Positions 1-7,336 of a stretch of 20,946 nt of DNA are shown here, one piece after another. The position numbers were made by a program, and so were the translations under genes. The DNA is taken from NCBI GenBank assembly GCA_016281295.1, contig JAEEII010000173.1:1-20946 (forward strand). The letters run 5' to 3'. The notes beneath the pieces were generated by a model. That model made no database searches. It had not been told where the DNA came from and worked only from the letters and a program-made list of their open reading frames with translations. Origin of the DNA: Bacteroidales bacterium. Its GTDB lineage: Bacteria > Bacteroidota > Bacteroidia > Bacteroidales > F082. The number at the start of each line of letters is the position of its first letter. The stretch's first letter is position 1.

Positions 1-197
1 GAGAGGTCGAAATATCGCCTCGCCTGAAAGATAGAGGTGTCTTGTGAGATGTCCTCCCCGCGCTCGAACTTGTTTTCAATCTCCAATACCAATCGCTCCA
101 TGTTGTCCATGTCGGACTTCACGTTGCATGCGGCCAACAACGCGATCAGCGCGAAGGCAATCCAACATCTTGATTTATATACTAGTTCCCACATCAT
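1..197 (-). CDS. Partial lipoprotein gene (5' end only), function unknown
   Basis: This reading frame starts at ATG 197 (a second ATG is at 194) and runs without a stop off the left window edge, so only about 65 N-terminal residues are visible. They begin MMWELVYKSRCWIAFALIAL and continue into LLAACN, which is a basic-hydrophobic signal peptide with a lipobox (LAAC) whose Cys should be lipidated. The next part is charged and acidic (KSDMDNMERLVLEIENKFERG), typical of a short periplasmic helix. A TATCTTTG box at 221-214 lies 16 nt upstream and supports the start. No family can be named from this fragment. It lies downstream of the TonB-type barrel gene on the same strand but has its own promoter and is separated by a hairpin. 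Confidence 0.7.
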   Translation of the reverse strand, partial: MMWELVYKSRCWIAFALIALLAACNVKSDMDNMERLVLEIENKFERGEDISQDTSIFQARRYFDL

Positions 198-213
198 TTC
201 AAAATTCTTTACG

Positions 214-221
214 CAAAGATA
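214..221 (-). promoter_or_regulatory. Bacteroidota -7 box for the partial lipoprotein gene
   Basis: TATCTTTG on the minus strand fits the Bacteroidota sigma-70 type -7 consensus TAnnTTTG and lies 16 nt before ATG 197. No clear TTG -33 element is seen at the usual distance. Confidence 0.6.
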
Positions 222-240
222 CGAGCTTTATTATTTAGAA

Positions 241-304
241 CATCGAAAAACACGAAAAACACGAAAAACATGTAAAATTTTCGTTCCTTTCGTGTTTTTC
301 GATG
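241..304. repeat. 9-nt tandem repeat forming a 17-bp inverted repeat with 30-nt loop
   Basis: Three perfect tandem copies of CGAAAAACA occupy 244-270. The left arm 241-257 (CATCGAAAAACACGAAA) is exactly complementary to 288-304, leaving a 30-nt loop. It lies just downstream of the stop of the TonB-type barrel gene (315) and upstream of the next promoter. It could act as a 3'-end hairpin or terminator for that gene. The 9-nt periodicity and the arm and loop lengths match those of the element at 3574-3637, which has a different sequence. Confidence 0.8.
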
Positions 305-314
305 TTCCCCCTCA

Positions 315-2582
315 TCACTGTCCGCCCTTTTCTCCAGCGGTCTGTGCCTCGTTCTCCAATTCCACATTTCCGAACCGCAAAATGAATCCCGCACAAAGAT
401 AGGTGGAGTTGCTTCGGCTGGAGTAGCTGCCGCTTGAAATAGGGTTGGTGTATATATTGCTGTATCGCATCAGGCCAAAGAGGTCATAGCCATTGACAAA
501 CACCGACAGCTTGTGGTTGAAGAAATCGGTGCGCATGCCGCAATCGATGGAATAGTTGGCCCCAACTTGGTTGAACAAACGCTGCACGGGAGAGGAATAA
601 TGGCCTGAGGCATGGATCTCTAAACGATCCCATAGCTTTGCCCAGGCGCTCAGCTGAAAGCTGTATGACCACATCTCGTTCTTTTCCCATTGATCCAATA
701 CCCCATAATTGGTCTCAAGATAGGAATCATATACATTGGCATAGAAACGTAGGTTGAACATCCCATTGGGGCGGTACATCATGTTGAATTCACCTCCCGC
801 CATGTAGGAACTCCCCACATTGACAGGCCTCGAGAAGAGTACAACCCTGCCGTAATGCTCATGAAACCCCGACTCGTTGATGGAGGTGATCTCGTTTTTC
901 TTGTCCTTGTAATAGCCCGTCAAGCCCACTGACCCGAAATCGTTCCAATATTTGGTCCAGCTTGCTTCCACATTTTGCGTGTAAACGGGTTCCAAGTAGG
1001 GATTGCCTGTGAGGTAGATCTCGGTGTCATAGATGTTGAAGGGACTGAGCTGTTTTGCCGTGGGGTGATTGACCCTTCTGGAATAACTCAACTTGAAGTT
1101 GTGCATTGACGGGGAGCAATAGGAGAGGTGCAATGAAGGCGTGATGTTGAAATAATGATACGTTTGAGAGTCAATAATATACGGATAATTAGGCGTATCT
1201 GGATAAACAATGCTGGTTCGATAATAATTTAGGTTGATGCCCGGCTGCAACGTGAATTCTCCGAAACGATGTCGTATCATGAGATAACCGCCCAGTTTCT
1301 GGTCCTTGGTGCGATAGTGGTAGCTCATGAACGAGTCTTTCACATACGTGTCGCCAATCAAGGTGTCAACGTCGTTCCACGTGAAGCCTGACTCCCAGCT
1401 GCCATTGAGACCGACGCTGAATTCTCCGTTTTTCGAGTAGGGAAGGTTATAATCAATATTGGCTGAAATAGGTAGGTTTGACATGAGGTAGTCCATGCGA
1501 AAAACATTTTCTTGGGGCGAAGGCAGGGTGTAGGTGGTGCGGTCTTCCAAAGGCACGGCGTTGCGGTTCCAGTTGCCATTGGTGCGAACAGTCAGGTTAT
1601 GCCCTTCTTCGTTGAACTTATGCTGGTAATACAAGCCGGAGCTGAAAAACAAGTAATTGGTATAGGACTGGTTGACAAACACATATTGATAGGTGCCTGC
1701 TTGTTCCATGAATTCCGTCCGTTTCCGTTCGGTAGTGCTTTCCACCGGGCCAAAAGAGTCCCAGCAGTTTAGCCACAACGCGAAGGTGTTCTTCTCATTG
1801 GGCGTGTAAGTGACGTTGAGAGAGCCCCCTGGACTGTATGTGAAGTACTTGTCATACCGAATGCTATGGGTCTGGCTTGTCGGGATGAACAGTCCGTTTT
1901 CATCTCTGATGAATAGGTTCCTGTCGTTTTCCGATTTCGCTTCGCCATGATAGAAATAGCTGCTGGCGTATGCGTTCACGGTCCATCGGTCGTTTTTCCA
2001 GACGTATGATGCCCAAGGCATCACGTAAGGCTGTGAGGAGATGTTAGTGCCGAAGCATAGGAACTCATTCCGCTTGATTTTGCCGTTCATCACGATGTTG
2101 ATGATGCCGTCGGCGTCGGTAGCCCATTTTGCGGAGGGATTGGTGATGACTTCAATGCGGTCGATGGCATTGGCGGGCAAGGTCTGGATGTAGGCCTTCA
2201 GGTTTTCTTTTGTGAGGTGGGAAGGCTGGTCGTTGATCCATATTTCCACGTTCGAGGCGCCCCGCAGGGTGATATTGCCTTCCACATCTACACTGACACC
2301 TGGAGCATTCTGTAAGGCATCAGAGGCCACCCCGGATTGTACGGTGGGGTCTTCGGAGACTTGATACAAGGTTTTCTCGCCGTCCACCGAGAAGAGTGGA
2401 CGTTCCGCAGTGACGGAAACGCCTTCAAGCAACAGGGTGTCAACCGTCATCAGAAGGCTGTCGGTTTTCATTTTTAAGCTGTCGGGCTCTGACTTCTTGG
2501 TTCCGGATAATTGGTTTTGAGCAATAAGAGAGGATGACAACATGATGCAAGTCATCAGGAAAAATAAGGCTTGTATTTTCAT
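315..2582 (-). CDS. TonB-dependent receptor-like outer-membrane beta-barrel protein
   Basis: This is an outer-membrane protein of about 755 residues with a signal peptide (MKIQALFFLM... to LIAQ). A linker leads to a plug domain at about residues 50-160 (VTAERPLFSVDGEK, then QNAPGVSVDVEGNITLRG, then IDRIEVITNPSAKW), followed by a long Tyr/Trp/Asn-rich barrel ending in a beta strand (LRFGNVELE). It resembles the Bacteroidota 'outer membrane beta-barrel family' of TonB receptors but lacks the usual N-terminal carboxypeptidase-regulatory-like domain. The substrate cannot be inferred and no SusD partner is present. The frame also has an ATG at 2603, but a TACTTTTG box at 2616-2609 would put the transcript start almost on it, so ATG 2582 is preferred. 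The last residues (GEKGGQ) are a polar tail. Confidence 0.85.
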   Translation of the reverse strand: MKIQALFFLMTCIMLSSSLIAQNQLSGTKKSEPDSLKMKTDSLLMTVDTLLLEGVSVTAERPLFSVDGEKTLYQVSEDPTVQSGVASDALQNAPGVSVDVEGNITLRGASNVEIWINDQPSHLTKENLKAYIQTLPANAIDRIEVITNPSAKWATDADGIINIVMNGKIKRNEFLCFGTNISSQPYVMPWASYVWKNDRWTVNAYASSYFYHGEAKSENDRNLFIRDENGLFIPTSQTHSIRYDKYFTYSPGGSLNVTYTPNEKNTFALWLNCWDSFGPVESTTERKRTEFMEQAGTYQYVFVNQSYTNYLFFSSGLYYQHKFNEEGHNLTVRTNGNWNRNAVPLEDRTTYTLPSPQENVFRMDYLMSNLPISANIDYNLPYSKNGEFSVGLNGSWESGFTWNDVDTLIGDTYVKDSFMSYHYRTKDQKLGGYLMIRHRFGEFTLQPGINLNYYRTSIVYPDTPNYPYIIDSQTYHYFNITPSLHLSYCSPSMHNFKLSYSRRVNHPTAKQLSPFNIYDTEIYLTGNPYLEPVYTQNVEASWTKYWNDFGSVGLTGYYKDKKNEITSINESGFHEHYGRVVLFSRPVNVGSSYMAGGEFNMMYRPNGMFNLRFYANVYDSYLETNYGVLDQWEKNEMWSYSFQLSAWAKLWDRLEIHASGHYSSPVQRLFNQVGANYSIDCGMRTDFFNHKLSVFVNGYDLFGLMRYSNIYTNPISSGSYSSRSNSTYLCAGFILRFGNVELENEAQTAGEKGGQ

Positions 2583-2608
2583 GACATGATAGATTTGTTT
2601 CATGCCAA

Positions 2609-2641
2609 CAAAAGTATATGAAAAAAACCTTTATTTTTCAA
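2609..2641 (-). promoter_or_regulatory. Promoter of the TonB-type barrel gene
   Basis: On the minus strand TACTTTTG (2616-2609) matches TAnnTTTG, and TTG (2641-2639) lies 22 nt upstream as a -33 element. The position argues that translation starts at 2582 rather than 2603. Confidence 0.5.
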
Positions 2642-2878
2642 GTGTAGGAGTCGAGTAGAGATGTTTTGAAGATTATAGATTACTGATAATTGATAATCAG
2701 CATATTAAATAATACGTAGTATAGAAAAAAGCCTTATTTCATCTTTCGTTTTCTCTCAAAACTCGCCTCTTTTCTCTGAGATTAACTCCCTAACGTGCTC
2801 CTTATCTAAAGTCGAAACTCCCCCTCAAGTGTTTCGCTGTGCTTGAAATATTTTTTCCAAATCAAAACAACTTCTTAT
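2642..2878. other. Intergenic region between divergent genes, no gene seen
   Basis: AT-rich spacer between the divergent barrel and nitroreductase genes. No ORF with coding character is visible on either strand. It holds a short dyad (CTGAT/ATCAG, 2683-2700) and a dyad TCAAG/CTTGA around 2825-2846. Either could be a regulator site, but nothing more can be supported. Confidence 0.5.
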
Positions 2879-2886
2879 TATCTTTG
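2879..2886 (+). promoter_or_regulatory. -7 box of the nitroreductase gene
   Basis: TATCTTTG matches TAnnTTTG exactly and lies 26 nt before the ATG at 2913. No TTG was found at the normal -33 distance. Confidence 0.6.
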
Positions 2887-2912
2887 TTCCCTGATTCAAA
2901 TGATTTATAACA

Positions 2913-3551
2913 ATGAAAAAACGCTCTCTATTTCTGCTTGTGGCTGTCGCTATGATGATGGCAAGCTGTTGTGGCGAAAAAGCTGCCAATGAAAATGCTT
3001 GTGAAAACAAAAACGAGACTACTATGAACACTACGATGAACGACTTGCTGACGCGCCGCAGCGTGCGCAGCTACACCGATGAGGTGCCTCCCATGGAGGT
3101 GATTGAAGAAATTTGCAAGGCCGGAACATACGCCCCTACTGGCATGAACCGCCAAGCTCCTATTATTATTGCCGTGACTAATCGGGAGGTGCGCGACAAG
3201 ATGAGCAAACTCAATGCTGCCGTGTTTGGCATGGATAGCGACCCATTTTATGGTGCTCCTGTGGTGCTGGTGGTGCTGGCTGATACCACGGCTGCCATGA
3301 CGTGGAAAGAGGACGGCTCCTTAGTGATGGGCAACCTGCTCAATGCTGCTCATGCCAAAGGATTGGGTTCCTGCTGGATTCATCGTGCCAAAGAGGTTTT
3401 CGAGACTGAAGAAGGCAAAGCCATCTTGCGTGGTCTCGGCATCGATGACACTAAGTACGTGGGCATTGGAAACTGCATCCTTGGCTATACCGCCGGCGAA
3501 TATCCAGAGGCTCGTCCCCGCAAAGAAAACTACATTTATTGGCTCAAATAA
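2913..3551 (+). CDS. Nitroreductase family protein with lipoprotein signal peptide
   Basis: This 212-residue protein begins with a lipoprotein signal (MKKRSLFLLVAVAMMMASCC; lipobox MASC, Cys19), followed by an Asn/Glu/Lys-rich linker to about residue 42. The nitroreductase fold then starts with NDLLTRRSVRSYTDE (FMN-phosphate-binding Arg pair) and APTGMNRQ (FMN contact), and ends with GLGSCWI and GNCILGY. The family uses FMN and NAD(P)H to reduce nitroaromatics, quinones or related compounds as a dimer. The lipid anchor predicts an envelope location, where NAD(P)H is not expected, so the electron donor is unclear. A second ATG at about residue 41 (MNDLLTRRS) would give a cytosolic form. The gene is monocistronic and its 3' end meets the dus gene at a hairpin made of 9-nt repeats. 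Confidence 0.88.
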   Translation: MKKRSLFLLVAVAMMMASCCGEKAANENACENKNETTMNTTMNDLLTRRSVRSYTDEVPPMEVIEEICKAGTYAPTGMNRQAPIIIAVTNREVRDKMSKLNAAVFGMDSDPFYGAPVVLVVLADTTAAMTWKEDGSLVMGNLLNAAHAKGLGSCWIHRAKEVFETEEGKAILRGLGIDDTKYVGIGNCILGYTAGEYPEARPRKENYIYWLK

Positions 3552-3561
3552 CGTATTATAT

Positions 3562-3637
3562 GTCGGCGAATTAAGCGAATTAAGCGAATTATAAAATTGA
3601 AAAACTTCTCTTCCCCCAAAAATTCGCTTAATTCGCT
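3562..3637. repeat. GCGAATTAA nonamer array forming a 17-bp hairpin between convergent genes
   Basis: Downstream of the nitroreductase stop there are two full and one partial tandem copies of GCGAATTAA (3566-3590), led by GTCGGCGAATTA (3562-3573). The arm AGCGAATTAAGCGAATT (3574-3590) is perfectly complementary to 3621-3637, with a 30-nt loop. The right arm overlaps the 3' end of dus, whose stop codon (TAA, 3630-3628) is part of the repeat unit. It is a plausible bidirectional 3'-end structure. The same repeat family occurs inside dus at 3856-3920. Confidence 0.85.
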
Positions 3638-4620
3638 AAAAAAATTGTTTCCACCGCTTCCTCGTATTCTTTTAGCGCATTGATTTTCTTAATCTTGCGC
3701 CAGATGTTCTGTGGCTCGTCAAACGAGTACATCAGATAGGACCACAGTTCCTTCATCCTACCCAACACCTTAGGGCTTCCACCAGCATGCCGTAGTCTCT
3801 CTTCATATAAATCAACGATATATTCATGCAGCCTCTCTTTTCTGTTTTCAAATAATAATTCGCCGACCCTTCTAAATTCGCTTAATTCGCTTAATTCGCC
3901 TAATTCGCTTAATTCGCCGATCTCCTCCGCCAGGAAAGGATTCGCCAGCACTCCTCGTCCCAGCATGAATTCGCTGACAGGCTCCACCGTTTCGCTGATT
4001 CGGTGGAAGCTATCCACAGAGACGATGTCGCCGTTATACACCAGAGGCGCTTTGATCATCGGGATCAGCTCGGCGAAGCGTTTCACGTCGGCCTCGCCTT
4101 TATATAACTGTTTGCCGATGCGTGGATGGATGATCAGTTCACTCAGCGGAAACTGATTGAAAATCTCAATTACCGGTACAATCTCGTCAGGATCAAAATA
4201 CCCCAATCGACATTTGATGCTGAATTTCACGTCAATACGCTCAAAGACGGTGCTAAGCATTGCCTCGATTTTTTCGGGATAGGGAAGTAGCCCGCATCCG
4301 CGTTTTTTGTTGGCGACCCTGGGGAATGGACAGCCCATGTTTAAGTTTATTTCTTTGTATCCCAATTCTTTACATTGTGATGCGAAGCGTAAAATCTCCT
4401 CGGCATCGGTGCTTAATATTTGGGGCGTGAGGGTCTCTACATCATTGAAACGAGGGTCAATCTCTTCCACTTGAAGGTTCTTGGCGTGATCTTTTTGGAT
4501 GCCAGTGAAAAAAGGCGTGTAAAACTTGTCGATACCCCCAAAATGCTTTTTGAAGACGTTTCGGAACGGGGCGTCGGTGATTCCTTGGAATGGACCAAGA
4601 GATAATCGGAAAGTGTTCAT
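3628..4620 (-). CDS. tRNA-dihydrouridine synthase with repeat-derived insertion
   Basis: This 330-residue FMN enzyme of the Dus family reduces specific uridines of tRNA to dihydrouridine using NADPH. Visible signatures are the N-terminal LGPFQGITDAPFR strand, the catalytic NLNMGCPFP (Cys97 by position), KCRLGY (Lys136), IIHPR (His165) and YNGDI near residue 197, followed by the C-terminal helical domain (ENRKERLHEYIVDLYEERLR). The subfamily is not settled. Residues 235-252 (GELSELGELSELSEFRRV) are encoded by a GCGAATTAA-type tandem array (3856-3920). They sit between the TIM barrel and the helical domain and look like an in-frame insertion. The final Ala-Asn and stop come from another copy of the repeat. 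The gene lies 37 nt downstream of lnt and is probably cotranscribed with it. Confidence 0.9.
   Translation of the reverse strand: MNTFRLSLGPFQGITDAPFRNVFKKHFGGIDKFYTPFFTGIQKDHAKNLQVEEIDPRFNDVETLTPQILSTDAEEILRFASQCKELGYKEINLNMGCPFPRVANKKRGCGLLPYPEKIEAMLSTVFERIDVKFSIKCRLGYFDPDEIVPVIEIFNQFPLSELIIHPRIGKQLYKGEADVKRFAELIPMIKAPLVYNGDIVSVDSFHRISETVEPVSEFMLGRGVLANPFLAEEIGELSELGELSELSEFRRVGELLFENRKERLHEYIVDLYEERLRHAGGSPKVLGRMKELWSYLMYSFDEPQNIWRKIKKINALKEYEEAVETIFLAN
3856..3920 (-). repeat. Intragenic nonamer repeat array inside dus
   Basis: On the coding (minus) strand five units of the (A/G)GCGAATTA type follow one another, and the array is bracketed by two copies of TCGGCGAATTA exactly 54 nt apart (plus-strand 3910-3920 and 3856-3866). 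54 nt equals 18 codons, so the frame is kept and the peptide repeats (S/G)EL. The start of the array, TCGGCGAATTAAGCGAATTA, is identical to the extragenic copy at 3563-3582. Confidence 0.85.
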
Positions 4621-4643
4621 GGGTGGGTTGTTTCGTCGTTCTT

Positions 4644-4668
4644 CCTCGCAATAACTGTTATCGCGAGG
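4644..4668. repeat. Near-perfect palindrome over the lnt stop codon
   Basis: A 25-nt dyad with outer arms CCTCGC/GCGAGG and inner arms ATAAC/GTTAT (one mismatched pair) covers the lnt stop (TAA, 4660-4658). No T-run follows on either strand, so it is not a classic terminator. It could form an mRNA hairpin between lnt and dus. Confidence 0.6.
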
Positions 4669-6250
4669 TCTTCTTTTTCAAAACTTCAGCGATGGTCAAA
4701 ACCAAGGTGAACAAAATCAGTCCGAAGGTCATCCACATCGCAATCCTGTAGAGATAATCCCCATGTTTGGCGTAAAACGTCTTCTCGGTGTTCGCTTTCA
4801 AAGTGGCTTTGATGACATCTTCTTTCCAGTATTCGGTAGATTGGATGACATCGCCTTTTTGGTTGAAGAATCCTGATTTTCCTGTGTTAGCTGAACGTGC
4901 CACACAGCGACGGTTCTCGATGGCTCTGAGCTTTGAGAACTCGAAATGTTGTTTATATCCGGGCGTGTCACCCCACCAGCCGTCGTTGGTGATTACAAAG
5001 AGCAGGTCGGCGCCTTTGCGGGTGAACTCGCTCACATAGCCTCCGAAAGCGGATTCATAGCAGATGGGCACGCCAACGACGTGTTTGCCGAAGGTCATAT
5101 TTCGTGAAGTGGGATCGGTCTTTAACGTGCCTCGGGCAATGCCCATGGTGATGCTGTAGTTTTTCAGGAATCCCATCCATTCGGGGATGGCTTCCACAGC
5201 TGGGGTTAGCTTCGACTTGTTCCGATGTTGCACGTTGAGCGTGTCGATAAGCAATGCGGAGTTGTGGGCGTAATAATACCGGTTGGTGTTCCCAATTCGT
5301 CGGGCGGGGAAGTCGTCCTCCATACCTTTGGGAACCCATTCGTAGGTGGTGCCGCCAATCACAAAGCAGCAGTAGGGATGTTGTTCGATAAAATCACCCA
5401 GGATGTTCAACGCCCTCACTTCTTTCATGTTATCAAGCCAGATGCCTTCTTGGATGGCTGACTCTGAACTGACGATGAAGCGGGTGTCGGGGGTGATCAT
5501 TTTTTCGGCCAGATTCACATCGGTTTGGATGGTCGAGTCGTAATATTGTGAGTCGAATTGTTCGTTCCACGGGTCGCAGTTCTGCTGAATTACAATCACT
5601 TCTGTGTCAACCCCTTTTTCTTCATAGTGTCGGTAGGCGATCATACTTCCGATGATGGGTATGGCAATGAGCGCAATGACAGCCACTGCGTTCCAGCGAA
5701 TCGCTTTTTTGTCGTTTTCCCTCTCACAGGTGATGAGATTGGTGATGAATAGATTGACCAGCAGAATCCAAAGAGTGCCGCCTGCAACTCCGGTGACAGA
5801 ATACCATTGCACCCATGTGGTACAGGTGGAGAAGACGTTGCCGAGACTCAACCAAGGCCATTTGGCAGCCCAATAATAGTGCAAAAACTCAAAAGCCATC
5901 CAATAGGGGATGAACAGGAAGTTTCCCAAACGGTCATGATGCAGCTTCTTCTTCGTGACATGGAAAGTCCAAAACACCGTGGACATAAACAGCGAGTTCA
6001 GAATCCATGCCAGGATTGCTGCCGGAGTGGCGTTCCATACCCACCAGGTGGTCAGTACGTTCCAAATCAGAAAGGTTACAAACGACAGCCAGAAGATATG
6101 TCCCTTCTCTCCTTTGCTGATGCGCTCTTCTATATAGAACAGGGGAACTAAGGCAATGAATATCAAGGCCGCCCATCCTCGCACAGGCCATGAGGCCCAG
6201 AGTAATAATCCGCTGGCGACTGCCATCAATAATTTCTGATATTTCTTCAT
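4658..6250 (-). CDS. lnt: Apolipoprotein N-acyltransferase
   Basis: This 530-residue inner-membrane enzyme transfers the third acyl chain to the N-terminal Cys of diacylated lipoproteins. The N-terminal half carries about seven hydrophobic segments (MKKYQKLLMAVASGLLLWAS onward), then a periplasmic nitrilase domain begins near residue 220 (VIVIQQNCDPWNEQ). The catalytic triad is visible: Glu in VSSESAIQEG, Lys in NKSKLTPAVE, and Cys in GVPICYESAFG. A last membrane helix (IAMWMTFGLILFTLVLTIAE) closes the protein. The open frame extends upstream to 6523, but that part has no membrane character and overlaps the divergent GT9 promoter and gene. ATG 6250 gives the family start and lies 13 nt after a TATTTTTG box. 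It heads an operon with dus. Confidence 0.93.
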   Translation of the reverse strand: MKKYQKLLMAVASGLLLWASWPVRGWAALIFIALVPLFYIEERISKGEKGHIFWLSFVTFLIWNVLTTWWVWNATPAAILAWILNSLFMSTVFWTFHVTKKKLHHDRLGNFLFIPYWMAFEFLHYYWAAKWPWLSLGNVFSTCTTWVQWYSVTGVAGGTLWILLVNLFITNLITCERENDKKAIRWNAVAVIALIAIPIIGSMIAYRHYEEKGVDTEVIVIQQNCDPWNEQFDSQYYDSTIQTDVNLAEKMITPDTRFIVSSESAIQEGIWLDNMKEVRALNILGDFIEQHPYCCFVIGGTTYEWVPKGMEDDFPARRIGNTNRYYYAHNSALLIDTLNVQHRNKSKLTPAVEAIPEWMGFLKNYSITMGIARGTLKTDPTSRNMTFGKHVVGVPICYESAFGGYVSEFTRKGADLLFVITNDGWWGDTPGYKQHFEFSKLRAIENRRCVARSANTGKSGFFNQKGDVIQSTEYWKEDVIKATLKANTEKTFYAKHGDYLYRIAMWMTFGLILFTLVLTIAEVLKKKTSR

Positions 6251-6263
6251 TTTCAATTTTTTG

Positions 6264-6271
6264 CAAAAATA
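6264..6271 (-). promoter_or_regulatory. -7 box of lnt
   Basis: TATTTTTG on the minus strand matches TAnnTTTG and lies 13 nt before the lnt ATG at 6250. It sits inside TTTGCAAAAATAA (6260-6272), which is repeated exactly at 6312-6324. The second copy gives another possible minus-strand TATTTTTG at 6323-6316. Confidence 0.55.
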
Positions 6272-6283
6272 ATGAATTGTTGA

Positions 6284-6315
6284 TTTGTCGGCTGTTGAAT
6301 TGTTATTTATCTTTG
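6284..6315 (+). promoter_or_regulatory. Promoter of the GT9 gene
   Basis: TTTG (6284-6287), 20 nt of spacer, and TATCTTTG (6308-6315) match the Bacteroidota -33/-7 pattern. The GTG start at 6332 follows 16 nt later. Confidence 0.65.
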
Positions 6316-6331
6316 CAAAAATAACGAATCC

Positions 6332-7336
6332 GTGGTGAAAAAAGTCCTTCTCATTCGTTTCAGCTCCATTGGTGACATTGTGTTGACCACGCCGGTTATC
6401 CGCTGTGTGAAAACACAATTGCCTGATGTTGAGCTTCATGTGTTGACCAAGCCGGCCTATCAATCCCTTTGCGTGGTGAATCCATATATTAATAAGGTGA
6501 TTGTCTTTCACGGAAATTGGCATGAATTGTTAGCCCAGCTTCGGGAAGAACACTATGATTTTGTGGTGGATCTGCATAAAAACTGGCGTTCGTTACGAGT
6601 CAGGTGGACGCTCGGTTGCCCTTCCGCTTCTTTTCCCAAACTTGATTTTCGTAAGTTTCTATATACCAAACTGAAAATCGGGCGGCTTCCCAAGGCTCAT
6701 ATTGTGGACCGTTATTTTAGTGCTGTGCAACGCCTTGGAGTTCATAACGATGGCCAAGGCTTGGATTTCTTTATTTCAGAAAAAGATGTGATTCGTAACG
6801 AGGACCTTCCAGAGACCTTCCGCAGGGGTTTTGTGGCAGTGGTCATTGGGGGACAGCATGCTACGAAGATTCTGCCTGCCGACAAAGTGGTGGAGGTTTG
6901 TGAGCTTCTGGATGCACCAGTGATTTTGGTGGGTGGTCCCGAAGATGCCGATCGTGGTGCGATGATTCAACAGAAAATTGGAGCAAGGGTATGGAACAGC
7001 TGTGGGACGCTGACACTGGGACAGTCGGCCTCGTTGTTGAAACGATCCCGTGTGGTACTTACCAACGACACGGGCATGATGCATATCGCGGCGGCATTGC
7101 GTAAGCCTATCGTTTCCGTGTGGGGGAACACCGTTCCTGAGTTCGGCATGTTTCCGTATTATCCCCAGGGCTTTGCTCCAGCCGTGGTGATTGAAAACGT
7201 CACCTTGAAATGCCGCCCTTGCGACAAGTTGGGTTATGACCGATGCCCCCAAGGGCATTTTCAATGTATGATGCTGATGGATACAAATCTCATTGCTAAG
7301 AAAATCAACGAGTTATATAATCCTTCTGGACAATAA
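6332..7336 (+). CDS. Glycosyltransferase family 9 (ADP-heptose:LPS heptosyltransferase-like)
   Basis: This 334-residue protein has the GT9 layout. The N-terminal Rossmann strand and acceptor loop is VLLIRFSSIGDIVLTTPVIR, and the second domain contains VILVGGPEDADRG. The nucleotide-sugar site motif is LTNDTGMMHIAAALRKPIVSVWG, followed by a Cys-containing tail (CRPCDKLGYDRCPQGHFQCM) common in this family. Such enzymes add heptose or a related sugar to the lipid A-core on the cytoplasmic face of the inner membrane, but the exact sugar is not deducible here. The start is GTG at 6332, directly followed by a second GTG at 6335; either fits. The gene is divergent from lnt, sharing a promoter region of about 80 bp, and its 3' end abuts the tRNA-Phe terminator. 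Confidence 0.9.
   Translation: MVKKVLLIRFSSIGDIVLTTPVIRCVKTQLPDVELHVLTKPAYQSLCVVNPYINKVIVFHGNWHELLAQLREEHYDFVVDLHKNWRSLRVRWTLGCPSASFPKLDFRKFLYTKLKIGRLPKAHIVDRYFSAVQRLGVHNDGQGLDFFISEKDVIRNEDLPETFRRGFVAVVIGGQHATKILPADKVVEVCELLDAPVILVGGPEDADRGAMIQQKIGARVWNSCGTLTLGQSASLLKRSRVVLTNDTGMMHIAAALRKPIVSVWGNTVPEFGMFPYYPQGFAPAVVIENVTLKCRPCDKLGYDRCPQGHFQCMMLMDTNLIAKKINELYNPSGQ

Noticed and set aside
37..402. Plus-strand frames through the left-edge repeats
   Set aside because: They overlap the lipoprotein gene and the TonB-type barrel on the other strand, and the KTRKTRKTRK peptide only reflects the 9-nt repeat.
3562..3920. CRISPR-like array
   Set aside because: The units are contiguous 9-mers without spacers, and no cas gene is near.
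6251..6523. N-terminal extension of lnt by 91 codons
   Set aside because: The extension has no membrane character, runs through the divergent promoter region into the GT9 gene, and lies upstream of a good -7 box for ATG 6250.
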